Shown here piece after piece: positions 27,678 through 35,096 of a DNA stretch of 64,000 nucleotides. Source of the stretch: Bradyrhizobium sp. PSBB068. Its GTDB lineage: Bacteria; Pseudomonadota; Alphaproteobacteria; Rhizobiales; Xanthobacteraceae. The position numbers were made by a program, and so were the translations under genes. The notes below the pieces were generated by a model. It was not told where the DNA came from and did no database searches. It worked only from the letters and a program-made list of their open reading frames with translations. Each line of letters starts with the position of its first letter. The first letter of the stretch is position 1. The stretch covers positions 6,892,001-6,956,000 of the forward strand of contig CP069300.1 in NCBI GenBank assembly GCA_016839165.1. The letters run 5' to 3'.

Positions 27678-27788
27678 CTAAATCCGCGCTGTCGAATGGA
27701 GTGCGTTTCGCCAAAGGGCAAATGCGACGAAGCCGGCCAGCAGCACAAAGCCGCCACCGGCCGCGATCAATAGATGCGCGAACGTCAT
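27678..27788 (-). CDS. Possible small single-span membrane protein
   Basis: A 36-residue frame beginning MTFAHLLIAAGGGFVLLAGF and continuing with FALWRNALH. It would be a single hydrophobic helix with a positive C-terminal end. Codons have the GC-rich third positions of the host. The ribosome-binding site is weak. It is not recognised as a family; presence in related genomes would decide. Confidence 0.35.
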   Translation of the reverse strand: MTFAHLLIAAGGGFVLLAGFVAFALWRNALHSTARI

Positions 27789-28220
27789 TTGGAACATCCC
27801 AATTGTGAAGCATCATGCGGCACGCGATGCGCCGCAATCTGGCAATCAAATGCACTTCAGAAATTGATTTGCCCCGCCGGCCGCCGCCGGACAGCCCGAA
27901 AGGTGGCTGGCACTGCGCTCTGCCCACCCTTCGATTTCAGAGAGGCCGTCGAGCCACTCGGCTCTCGCCTCTCATTGTGCGGTTCGTCACACCGCTCAAC
28001 CGTCACGAGGATAATCGATAAAATTTTACTGACAATCGAAAGGAAAAATTAAGGTTAATGACGTGCGGCCGCTCCGATTGGCTCGTTTCGCCGAGAGCCG
28101 CTTTTGTCACGATGGAACGCGGCTCCCAGTCGCGCTCGCGAGGCGCTGGCGTGCGGGCCCGTCAGCGAGGTGAAGCCGCTTCAACGGTCTCCTCATCGCG
28201 GGATGGCGCAGCTGCCGATG

Positions 28221-28808
28221 TCATTGCGGGCAAAGCCCTTCATCCCTCGACGACTCGTTCGGTATGCGGTTGTCGCCCGGCTTACGGGAGCGAGTATCAA
28301 GATACCAAAAGAGTGCCACCTCGTCGGCCGTGTCCGAACCCAGTTCGCGATAGAGAAATCGATCGTAGCCGCCGAGGACAAAGCCATAGCGCTGGTAGAA
28401 GCTGCAAGCTGCGACGTTGTTGGATTGGGTCTCCAACCGGATCGCTCCCAGCCCTTTGTCACGCGCCCAATCGACAATCCGATCCATCAACGCGCTAGCC
28501 AATCCTCGTCGGCGAAATGATCGGGCCACTGCGAAATCATCGACCATGGCGCAGCCGTTCCATCCCAGGCTGGCGGTGATGTATCCGGCGAGATTTCCCG
28601 CTTCGCTTGCCAGGAACAGCACCTTGTCGGTGCCGTCGCATCGTTCAAACAGCGCATCGTCCAGCCCATAGGCTTTATGCCTTTGCGAGAGCGGCTCGAC
28701 GCGCAACGGCACCGCATCGAACGGCTCTACGACGATACGATCAATCTCGAAGGAAAAATCGACGTCCTCAGCCGATCTTGGGAGCGCGTCCGCGCGAATG
28801 ATTTCCAT
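28221..28808 (-). CDS. GNAT acetyltransferase, streptothricin-acetyltransferase-like
   Basis: A 195-residue GNAT enzyme. The acetyl-CoA loop is RSFRRRGLASALMDRIVDWA, followed by LETQSNNVAACSFYQRYGF and a YDRFLYREL...EVALFWYL ending, the pattern of streptothricin acetyltransferases (Sat). It lies in the accessory patch between the intact ECF41 gene and the first decayed copy. Acetylation of a streptothricin-like or other amine is inferred from resemblance only. Confidence 0.82.
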   Translation of the reverse strand: MEIIRADALPRSAEDVDFSFEIDRIVVEPFDAVPLRVEPLSQRHKAYGLDDALFERCDGTDKVLFLASEAGNLAGYITASLGWNGCAMVDDFAVARSFRRRGLASALMDRIVDWARDKGLGAIRLETQSNNVAACSFYQRYGFVLGGYDRFLYRELGSDTADEVALFWYLDTRSRKPGDNRIPNESSRDEGLCPQ

Positions 28809-28857
28809 GTCGCTCAGGATATGGGGGTCGCGCAGGAGAAAGCCAGCGGATCACTAT

Positions 28858-29062
28858 TGATGCGGATCGTCGCTGTTCATGTGCCCGGCAATCCCGACAA
28901 GCTGCAGAAGGTGCCGCAATGGCAGCAGCAGAGGACACCATACACGACGTCGGAACCGGCGACGGAAACGCCCGGATCCCGATCGTCTATCATGGCGCCT
29001 ACGCACCCTACTCAGCTCAACAACCTGGTGCCGGCAAGTGCCGGCAGAGGCAGCTGGCAACC
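28858..29062 (+). pseudogene. Decayed ECF41 tail fused to flavodoxin head (remnant 1)
   Basis: Two pieces of the 25.9-27.4 kb operon in swapped order. 28858-28918 encodes IVAVHVPGNPDKLQKVP, matching the sigma factor end (VVAIFVTRNPDKLHNIP). Directly after it, at 28919, ATGGCAGCAGCAGAGGACA repeats the flavodoxin gene start at 25853, encoding MAAAEDTIHDVGTGDG then IVYHGAY against MAAAEDSMHPIGTGGG and IIYHSAY. Similarity fades after about 60 bases, with a later trace (QLATGY against KLAAGF). This is what remains of a tandem copy after deletion. Confidence 0.8.
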
Positions 29063-29069
29063 GGCTACG

Positions 29070-30299
29070 CTATTCTCGACATGACGGGTCAAGCCGATCG
29101 TCAACTTCGGTCGTCATCACCGAACCGTCCGCCTCGAACAGCCCAACCGCTCCGCACGGCGAAGTCGAAACGTCGAAGTCGAGCGGCCCGCAAGTAATCA
29201 TGCAATAGTCGTAGGCCGAGCGCTGATCGTTTCCCATCAGAAACTGATAATGGATCTGCATGAAGTTGAAGCGATGACGTTTGAAGCGCATCGGACTGAC
29301 CATCGAATGTATCTGGACGCGCCGAATCCTCGGGCGGCAACCCGGATGGTCTCGACTGACACGTTTCAGGGTGACGGGGTCGAAGCGATAGAAGCTGATT
29401 GCGTCATCTCGTGCCTGGTATTCGACCCAGTCTATCGCTGGCGTTCCGGCCACGAGTTGCGCCGCTTCCCGTATTTGCCCCCCCATCGGATGTAGCGAGA
29501 ATTTAGGTATAGTGGCGCCGACCGTGAGAATGCATAGCTTGGGTCCGCACGCTTCGAGCGGAGGATCCGATTTCAGCGCGCGCGCGACCGCCGCAATTGT
29601 GAGCGCCGCACCAAGGGAATGGCCAATAATCAGAACTTCATCAACTTCTGCGGCCCGAACCGTTCTTGCTATCAGGTCCGCAAAAGCGCCGAGCCGCTTA
29701 TCAAGTTCGCTCTTCCGCCCGTAAAGAAATTGGTGGGAGAAAATGGCATCATCGAGAATGTGATTTATCCTGCGCCTTGGTCCAATCCAGAGCATCGCGC
29801 CGACGAAGATGGCAAGCGACAAAAAAAATCCAACCAGCAATTCTATCCAAAATGTCGCGTGTATGAGCCTGATCAACAGATATGACAGCCCAACGCTGCA
29901 AAATGCGATCAGCAGCAAACAGCAATATGGAAACATGAAAAAGAGAGCGTACTTCCAGCTTGCGATCGCGTATCTGAATATCGTTCCCGTTACGATGAAA
30001 TCGAACAGCGCTTTCAACGATTGAACGAGGCGAGACACGAAGCCGACTTTCGCGTCGCACCGGATGAGATCATCCCAGCGGAGCATTTCGAAGGTGGAGT
30101 GAGTTTTCCAGTTCGGCCCCCACGCTTCCAGGCTGCATGAAGCACTAATTGCAGAAGTGCTCGATAATTCCGACAGCCGTGAGGAAGCGCCCCAAATCTT
30201 TTGGAAGCTCGAGAGCGACCGCCGCAAGCGTTCGACCTGCTCTTCGGGGGTGATTGGATCGTAACCACCGATATGGAAGACGTGCCGCCGCTGGATCAT
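29070..30299 (-). CDS. Membrane-anchored alpha/beta hydrolase-like protein, unknown function
   Basis: A 409-residue protein starting MIQRRHVFHIGGYDPITPEE. Two hydrophobic segments lie at about 118-147 and 150-173, followed by a serine-hydrolase elbow IIGHSLGAALTIAA (GHSLGA at 226-231). The N-terminus resembles a lipase-like oxyanion strand (VFHIGGYDP), so the membrane hairpin may be inserted inside the hydrolase fold. The region is less GC-rich than the core genes. Its 3' end abuts the decayed ECF41 copy. Substrate unknown; lipid or ester is a guess. Confidence 0.75.
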   Translation of the reverse strand: MIQRRHVFHIGGYDPITPEEQVERLRRSLSSFQKIWGASSRLSELSSTSAISASCSLEAWGPNWKTHSTFEMLRWDDLIRCDAKVGFVSRLVQSLKALFDFIVTGTIFRYAIASWKYALFFMFPYCCLLLIAFCSVGLSYLLIRLIHATFWIELLVGFFLSLAIFVGAMLWIGPRRRINHILDDAIFSHQFLYGRKSELDKRLGAFADLIARTVRAAEVDEVLIIGHSLGAALTIAAVARALKSDPPLEACGPKLCILTVGATIPKFSLHPMGGQIREAAQLVAGTPAIDWVEYQARDDAISFYRFDPVTLKRVSRDHPGCRPRIRRVQIHSMVSPMRFKRHRFNFMQIHYQFLMGNDQRSAYDYCMITCGPLDFDVSTSPCGAVGLFEADGSVMTTEVDDRLDPSCRE

Positions 30300-30648
30300 C
30301 TAGGCAACTCGATTTCTGGAAAGAAATTGATCGGCATCTGTTCTGAAAAACGGAATTTTGCGGATGATTAGCGCCTCCTCGTTGCCCGCCGGTCCTTGGT
30401 GAACCTGACGTGGATGATGCGGACTTTGACCTGTAAAATTACCACTTCGTCCGCGGGGTGGCACTCGTTGAGTTTGGCCTTGAGCAAAAAAGTGCGGCGT
30501 CCTTTGGCGGCATTGACGTGGAGGGCCCTGATGGTCGCGGCACGTCGATCGCTCTTCGTGTGGCAGATACGCGACAGTGAGGCAATTGTGCGCCTCAACG
30601 CGCTTTTCAAGCCGTTCATGAATTGCCACGATTCCCGAGTCTGATTTA
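30300..30648. other. Intergenic region between divergent hydrolase genes
   Basis: 349 bases. Overlapping short open frames exist on both strands (30396-30644 plus, 30368-30742 minus), but neither has family features or a convincing ribosome-binding site. The region presumably holds the promoters of both divergent genes. Confidence 0.4.
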
Positions 30649-31395
30649 ATGCGACTAGACCTGAGGGTGAGGATTCTGAAGATGGAGAGAGTGCGGCACA
30701 GCGCAGCGCTGATTTGCGCCGGCTTGATGATTGTTTTTGCAAGCAGCTTGTTTTTGAACAACGGGGCTCAGGCGAAGCCCGGAACGAGGGTTGCGCTGAG
30801 ATCGATCAGTTCGCCCGCTCGCATGCCGTCTTCTACGGCGCACGTTTACTTGTTCCGCGGACTACTGAACGTCTTTTCGTTGGGCATGGACAGCCTTGCC
30901 GCCCAGCTGCAAGCGGCTGGCGTTGCCGCAGTTGTTGCAAATCATACCCAATGGCGAAGCGTCGCCGACGACATCATCGAGAGATATAGGGCAGGCCAGC
31001 GCGGGCCTATCATCCTGGTGGGGCACTCTCTTGGTGCAGATGCCGTGATGTCGATGGCAGAGTACCTTGGTCAAATGGGCGTGCCCGTTGCGCTGGTTGT
31101 TCCATTTGACGGAACATCGTCGCATATGGCATCGGCCAATGTCGGGCGCGTTCTGAATCTGTACAAGAGTGAAAGCGTTCGAATCGGTCGCGGACCCGGT
31201 TTCCGGGGGGAGCTGACAAATTTTTATGTTCGTGACGTAAACATCACTCACTTTAACATCGATAAGGACCCAGCGTTGCATAACATGGTGCTACGAAAGG
31301 TCCGCTCAATCGGATCGGCTGTCGCGCACCCACGAAGAAATCAGGGGCCTTCGAACCTGGTTTCACCTGCAGCCCGGGCTTCGACCACTTCCTAG
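30649..31395 (+). CDS. Secreted alpha/beta hydrolase (lipase-like), unknown substrate
   Basis: Up to 248 residues, with a signal peptide or anchor (hydrophobic core about 19-36, ending near NNGAQAKPG). A start at residue 12 (MERVRHS, 30682) is equally possible. The mature part has HVYLFRGLLNVFS, typical of an oxyanion strand, and the nucleophile elbow ILVGHSLGADAV (GHSLGA 125-130); NITHFNIDKD may supply the catalytic histidine. It is the first of four co-oriented genes in the accessory patch. Confidence 0.78.
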   Translation: MRLDLRVRILKMERVRHSAALICAGLMIVFASSLFLNNGAQAKPGTRVALRSISSPARMPSSTAHVYLFRGLLNVFSLGMDSLAAQLQAAGVAAVVANHTQWRSVADDIIERYRAGQRGPIILVGHSLGADAVMSMAEYLGQMGVPVALVVPFDGTSSHMASANVGRVLNLYKSESVRIGRGPGFRGELTNFYVRDVNITHFNIDKDPALHNMVLRKVRSIGSAVAHPRRNQGPSNLVSPAARASTTS

Positions 31396-31518
31396 CATAC
31401 CACCCGAAAGACCATTTGAAGTTGGTGTTGACGCAAGGTGTGAGGCTTAGATTAGGTCCTTGAAGGAGCCCGGTGTCGGTGTTGTTTTCTTGAGCACTTC
31501 AAGCCGGAGAGGGACTCA

Positions 31519-32058
31519 GTGACGCCATTCAGAAAACTCTCAATCGCGATCGCCCTGTGTTGCGCGGCGACCGTGTGCGCAGCCTTCTCCAAGCCGATTC
31601 ACATCGTGGCAGTCGGCGCAAGCAACACCCAGGGCTGGTACGTCGGGAAGCAAGGCGCCTACCCGGCCAAGCTGGAGGCCTTGCTGAGAGAAAAGGGCGT
31701 CAACGCGACCGTCGCCAATGCCGGAGTGCCCTTTGACACCACCGCCGGGATGCTCAAGCGCATTGACAGCGATGTGCCAAAGGGGACCGACATCGTCATC
31801 TTGCAGCCTGGAGGCAACGACAGGCGCTTCCTCGTCACGAAGGAGCAGCGGGCGGCCAACATCGCGGCGATGGAGCGGCGGCTCCGTGATCGCGCCATCA
31901 AAGTCATTTTGTATGACGAAGACATTCCTGCGCAGTACTACGCTTTCGACCTCATTCACCTCACGGATGCGGGGCATGCCTTCATAGCGTCGCAGTTGCT
32001 CCCGCGCGTGTTGGAGATAGACCGGAGGGCCACCGTGGCTTCGCCGCGCGCGAGATAG
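31519..32058 (+). CDS. SGNH/GDSL hydrolase, exported
   Basis: 179 residues from a GTG start, with a signal peptide (hydrophobic 6-22). Block I is VAVGASNTQGW with the likely nucleophile S35, a block III-like QPGGND follows, and block V is DLIHLTDAGH with the catalytic Asp-His pair. These features define a small periplasmic GDSL esterase like TesA. It follows the lipase-like gene by 123 bases. Confidence 0.85.
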   Translation: MTPFRKLSIAIALCCAATVCAAFSKPIHIVAVGASNTQGWYVGKQGAYPAKLEALLREKGVNATVANAGVPFDTTAGMLKRIDSDVPKGTDIVILQPGGNDRRFLVTKEQRAANIAAMERRLRDRAIKVILYDEDIPAQYYAFDLIHLTDAGHAFIASQLLPRVLEIDRRATVASPRAR

Positions 32059-32301
32059 AAAAAGCCTTTCCGTGCCGGCGTCGTGCTATCCGGCAACGGT
32101 GCAAACCCGGCAACGCATCCGCCCGGGATCCAACCTGTCGGACTGCCAACTAATCGCTGGAAACGACCCGCAAGCGCTGTATGATTGGTTGATGCCGGTC
32201 TGTGGACCTGTTTCTGTCAGATCCTGGACGCTCGCCAAGGATGGCACCCTTTCGATGATCGGCGAAGATGCGGCGCCAGCGACACAAGCGCGTGGTCCAC
32301 G

Positions 32302-32886
32302 ATGACGCCCGATATTGCCAAGTTCGTGTTCGTGATGATGGCGGTCGGTTGGTATCTCATCCGCTACAGACACGCGCGTCGAGCTCGCCGTGAAAAGGTC
32401 ACGAGGAGCGCCCGAGGCTGGCGCGAAAACACCCTGCTGCTGATATCGCTCACGGGTCTTGGCATTGTGCCACTCATCTACACCGCGACGGCCATGCCTC
32501 ATTTCGCATCATACGCCTTCCGGCCGGCTCAAGCCTGGCTGGGTGTTTTGGTCGCGGTTGCGGCGCTGGTCATGTTCCGGCTGACTCACCGAGCCCTTGG
32601 TCGGAATTGGTCCGTAAGCCTCGACGTGCGGGAGAATCATCGCCTGATCACAGACGGTATTTATCGGAGAATTCGCCATCCGATGTATACCGCGTTCTGG
32701 CTCTGGGCTGTTGCTCAGGCATTGCTGCTCCCCAACTGGGTGGCTGGTTTCGCTGGCCTGATCGGATTTGGAACCTTGTTTTTCGGGCGGATTGCCAAAG
32801 AAGAGCAGATGATGGTGGACACCTTCGGCGACGAGTATCGCCAGTATATGGCCCGGACCGGACGCCTTTTGCCGCGGCTTTTCTGA
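32302..32886 (+). CDS. Isoprenylcysteine carboxyl methyltransferase-like membrane protein
   Basis: A 194-residue protein with several membrane helices. The C-terminal half has the ICMT/PEMT signature: YRRIRHPMYTAFWLWA, then EEQMMVDTFGDEYRQYMART and LLPRL. Bacterial members methylate small molecules or lipids with SAM at the membrane. The ATG at 32302 is the first that fits the family; the frame is open upstream without features. It lies in the accessory patch. Confidence 0.85.
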   Translation: MTPDIAKFVFVMMAVGWYLIRYRHARRARREKVTRSARGWRENTLLLISLTGLGIVPLIYTATAMPHFASYAFRPAQAWLGVLVAVAALVMFRLTHRALGRNWSVSLDVRENHRLITDGIYRRIRHPMYTAFWLWAVAQALLLPNWVAGFAGLIGFGTLFFGRIAKEEQMMVDTFGDEYRQYMARTGRLLPRLF

Positions 32887-33075
32887 ACCGGCTTGCAGGC
32901 TGCTCTCGCCGAACTCACGTCCGGATACACACGCAAAGCGACAGCCCCGTGCCGTTTTTGCCACACTCGGCAAGGAAACGACCGCGCGAGCACCAGCTTT
33001 GCGAGAGCGTTAATTACGCCATCGCCGTTAGAGGGTAATCTGTTCATATTGACGCTACCCATCTTGGAGATCACG

Positions 33076-33276
33076 ATGCTGAAGTTCCTGGTTGCTGGAG
33101 TTGCGACATTCGGTTTCATGGCTGCTGTCAGCGCGGCAGACCTCCCCCACCCGCAGCCGGTTGCGGAAACGGCTCCGATTGGCAAGGCACCGATCGGCAA
33201 GTATCCGGTTGGCAAGTCCCCCGTCGGCAAGTACCCGGTCGGAAAAGCTCCTGCTCCGATCGTGACGAAGGGATAG
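33076..33276 (+). CDS. Small secreted pentapeptide-repeat protein
   Basis: A 66-residue protein with a clear signal peptide (MLKFLVAGVATFGFMAAVSA, then AD). The mature part consists largely of five copies of a (V/I)GKxP unit with x being A, Y or S, ending PAPIVTKG. It is proline-, glycine- and lysine-rich, has no cysteine and is probably unfolded and basic. GGAG precedes the start. No known domain; a cell-envelope or polyanion-binding role is only a guess. It is followed by another exported protein. Confidence 0.75.
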   Translation: MLKFLVAGVATFGFMAAVSAADLPHPQPVAETAPIGKAPIGKYPVGKSPVGKYPVGKAPAPIVTKG

Positions 33277-33322
33277 CTCGGGCAGCAAGGCGCTGCTTGG
33301 GATTGACTACCCTTGTGAGGGC

Positions 33323-34036
33323 TTGAACGTGCCAGAATCCAACCGGAAACGGAACGGCTTGCGGTTGCTTGCCGGAATTGGTGTCATTGTGGCTTCCATG
33401 ACTTTGGAAGCCGGCATCGGTCATGCGCAGCAATTGGCGGCGCAATCGGATCAAGCGCCGCTGCCGCAGGACAAGCCGCGCAAGCCGTCGACGAGAGCGG
33501 TTGTGGCAGCGGCCGTCGCTGGTCCGAACGGTCCCGCCTCCGAAGCAGCCGCGAAGCCGGCTCGAAGGGCTTCAGTCAAAGGGCCATACTACGTCGACTT
33601 TCGTGCCCGCACGGCGGCTTCCTATGGGCATGCGTTTGTCTGGTACGGCAAGACAAGCGAAAAGCAGGTCGAGGTCGCGGGGCTGCATCCGGCAGGCGAT
33701 GTCCTGCCTTATGTGCTGGGACATCTGACTTGGGTGCCCTCCGAAACCGGAGCAAGTTACGGTGACCTCGACGAGCAGTATTTGACGGCCAGCTATCGCG
33801 TTTACCTGAGTGAGGCCGACGCGAAGAAGGTTTTTGCGTATATCAAGCACCTCCAGGCGACCTCGCCTGTTTGGAATGCGGAGACGACCAATTGCACGGC
33901 CTTTATTGGTCGCATCGCCAACTTCATGGGTCTGAAAGCTCCATTCCATTTGTTGAAGCCTGAGGAATACGTGAACCAGTTGAGAGAGTTGAACGGCGGA
34001 CGCCAAACGGCGCAGTTGGCTGCTTCGGATCAATAG
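33323..34036 (+). CDS. Exported protein with His/Cys pair, possible permuted papain-like fold
   Basis: A 237-residue protein (TTG 33323 or GTG 33329) with a signal peptide ending near GHAQQ and a proline/alanine-rich linker to about residue 85. The folded part has SYGHAFVWYG and, later, ETTNCTAFIGRIANFMG. A His in an early strand followed by a Cys at a helix start is the order seen in circularly permuted NlpC/P60 (LRAT/YaeF-like) proteins, so a peptidase, amidase or acyltransferase activity is possible. This is inference; the family is not recognised. Confidence 0.7.
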   Translation: MNVPESNRKRNGLRLLAGIGVIVASMTLEAGIGHAQQLAAQSDQAPLPQDKPRKPSTRAVVAAAVAGPNGPASEAAAKPARRASVKGPYYVDFRARTAASYGHAFVWYGKTSEKQVEVAGLHPAGDVLPYVLGHLTWVPSETGASYGDLDEQYLTASYRVYLSEADAKKVFAYIKHLQATSPVWNAETTNCTAFIGRIANFMGLKAPFHLLKPEEYVNQLRELNGGRQTAQLAASDQ

Positions 34037-34175
34037 ATTTCTCGCCCGGCTTCATCACCATCGAGGACGACCTTGTCCAAGCGACCGCCTTGCAGGTCGA
34101 AGGCGAGTGGATCGTTGCTGTTGTGCGACCCACAATCCCGACAAGTTGCAGAACGTGCCTGAAGTGACGGGATGG
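34037..34175 (+). pseudogene. Decayed ECF41 C-terminal fragment (remnant 2)
   Basis: Matches the end of the intact sigma factor gene (27251-27390). CCCGGCTTCATCACCATCGA is shared exactly, giving PGFITIED, then LVQATALQVEGEWIVAV against LVQTTALQIENERVVAI. A frameshift follows, after which another frame gives NPDKLQNVPEVTG. No start, sigma domains or promoter remain. It directly follows the exported His/Cys gene and marks the right edge of the accessory patch. Confidence 0.8.
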
Positions 34176-34187
34176 CGAACTGACCGT

Positions 34188-34694
34188 TCAGCGCACCCGA
34201 TAGCGATAGACGAGATCGTCGGGGTCTTCGCGCGGCGCCGACGGATCGAGCACACCGCCCAACCGCTTCGCCACCGCAGCCGACATCGCATTGTCCGGCG
34301 CCATGTAGCTGACGAGCGTCGAAAGCTTCAGCGTCGCAAACGCCCAGTCGCGCAATGCACGCGCCGCTTCGGTGGCGTAGCCATGCCCCTCATGCCCGTC
34401 ATAGAGCAGCCAGCCGAGCTCCTGCTCCGGAAACAGCGGCCCGTGGTTGATGCCGACCTGGCCGATGCACTGCTTCGACGCGGTGAGTTCGATCATCAGC
34501 GCGCCATGCCCGAACAGGCGCCAGCACGCCAGATCGTGACAAAACATCCCCCACGCCGCGCGGACATCGAACGGCCCGCCCATGCCGGCGGAGCGCGGCG
34601 AGGCCAGGAACGCGAGGTAAGCGGGGAAGTCATCGATCGCCTGCGGACGAAGCGTCAAACGAGCGGTGCTGATGGTTGGAATGTCAGTGGTCAT
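34188..34694 (-). CDS. GNAT acetyltransferase (RimJ-like)
   Basis: A 168-residue GNAT protein starting MTTDIPTISTARLTLRP, the N-terminus typical of the Acetyltransf_3 (RimJ/RimL-like) group. ELGWLLYDGHEGHGYATEAA contains the acetyl-CoA loop, and VAKRLGG follows. The start at 34694 was chosen because the open frame upstream crosses the tRNA gene. Substrate may be a protein N-terminus or small molecule. Confidence 0.88.
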   Translation of the reverse strand: MTTDIPTISTARLTLRPQAIDDFPAYLAFLASPRSAGMGGPFDVRAAWGMFCHDLACWRLFGHGALMIELTASKQCIGQVGINHGPLFPEQELGWLLYDGHEGHGYATEAARALRDWAFATLKLSTLVSYMAPDNAMSAAVAKRLGGVLDPSAPREDPDDLVYRYRVR

Positions 34695-34793
34695 CGGCTT
34701 GTCGTCACGCGCCGCGGACCGGGTCACGGCCAGCCGCGGTCTCCTGCTCCGGCACAGCCGGATAGCTCTGGCGGGTTCGGATCGGGCGAAGGG

Positions 34794-34883
34794 TGGCGGA
34801 GAGGGAGGGATTCGAACCCCCGATAGGCTTGCACCTATGCCGCATTTCGAGTGCGGTGCATTCAACCACTCTGCCACCTCTCC
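34794..34883 (-). tRNA. tRNA-Ser (anticodon CGA)
   Basis: A 90-base tRNA on the minus strand, acceptor stem GGAGAGG/CCTCTCC, encoded CCA. The anticodon arm is CCGCA-CTCGAAA-TGCGG, giving anticodon CGA for codon UCG. A long variable arm, as required for serine tRNAs, and the T-loop GTTCGAATC are present. Confidence 0.97.
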
Positions 34884-35096
34884 GATGGCCCGGGTGATTT
34901 GCGCCACCCGCGGTCGGGGCGTGTTCTAGGCGAGGATGACGGGACAGACAAGGCGCTGCAATAATATTTCCGTCACCGGCGCATGGCGCGGCCGAAGCAG
35001 CGCCATGACGGGAGAAAGTGCGCGGAAACAACGCGCTAGCGGGACACCTCGCGCGCGGTCAGCGCACGGGCGAGCCGGAAGCAGCAGGAGCGGACC

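Larger units (their letters stand above)
27412..28220. other. Gene-poor stretch after the ECF41 gene
   Basis: 809 bases with no substantial gene. It holds a strong inverted repeat at 27542-27594 and a possible 36-codon membrane peptide at 27678-27788. The part from about 27830 to 28060 is lower in GC than the flanks. No further homology to neighbouring genes was seen. Confidence 0.5.

Noticed and set aside
30368..30742. A 124-codon minus-strand frame between the two GHSLGA hydrolase genes
   Set aside because: Some strand-like pattern near its end, but no ribosome-binding site, no family and it overlaps the start of the 30649 gene. Left as unassigned.
32072..32305. A 77-codon plus-strand frame between the SGNH and ICMT-like genes
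   Set aside because: No domain or signal features and a poor start; looks like spacer sequence.
33170..33255. Short tandem repeats that could suggest a CRISPR array
   Set aside because: The 15-base periodicity is coding (pentapeptide repeats) without spacers.
34794..34883. tRNA-Ser as the integration site of the accessory patch
   Set aside because: The tRNA lies beyond a GNAT gene from the patch edge, and no copy of its 3' end was noticed at the left side. No integrase gene is present.
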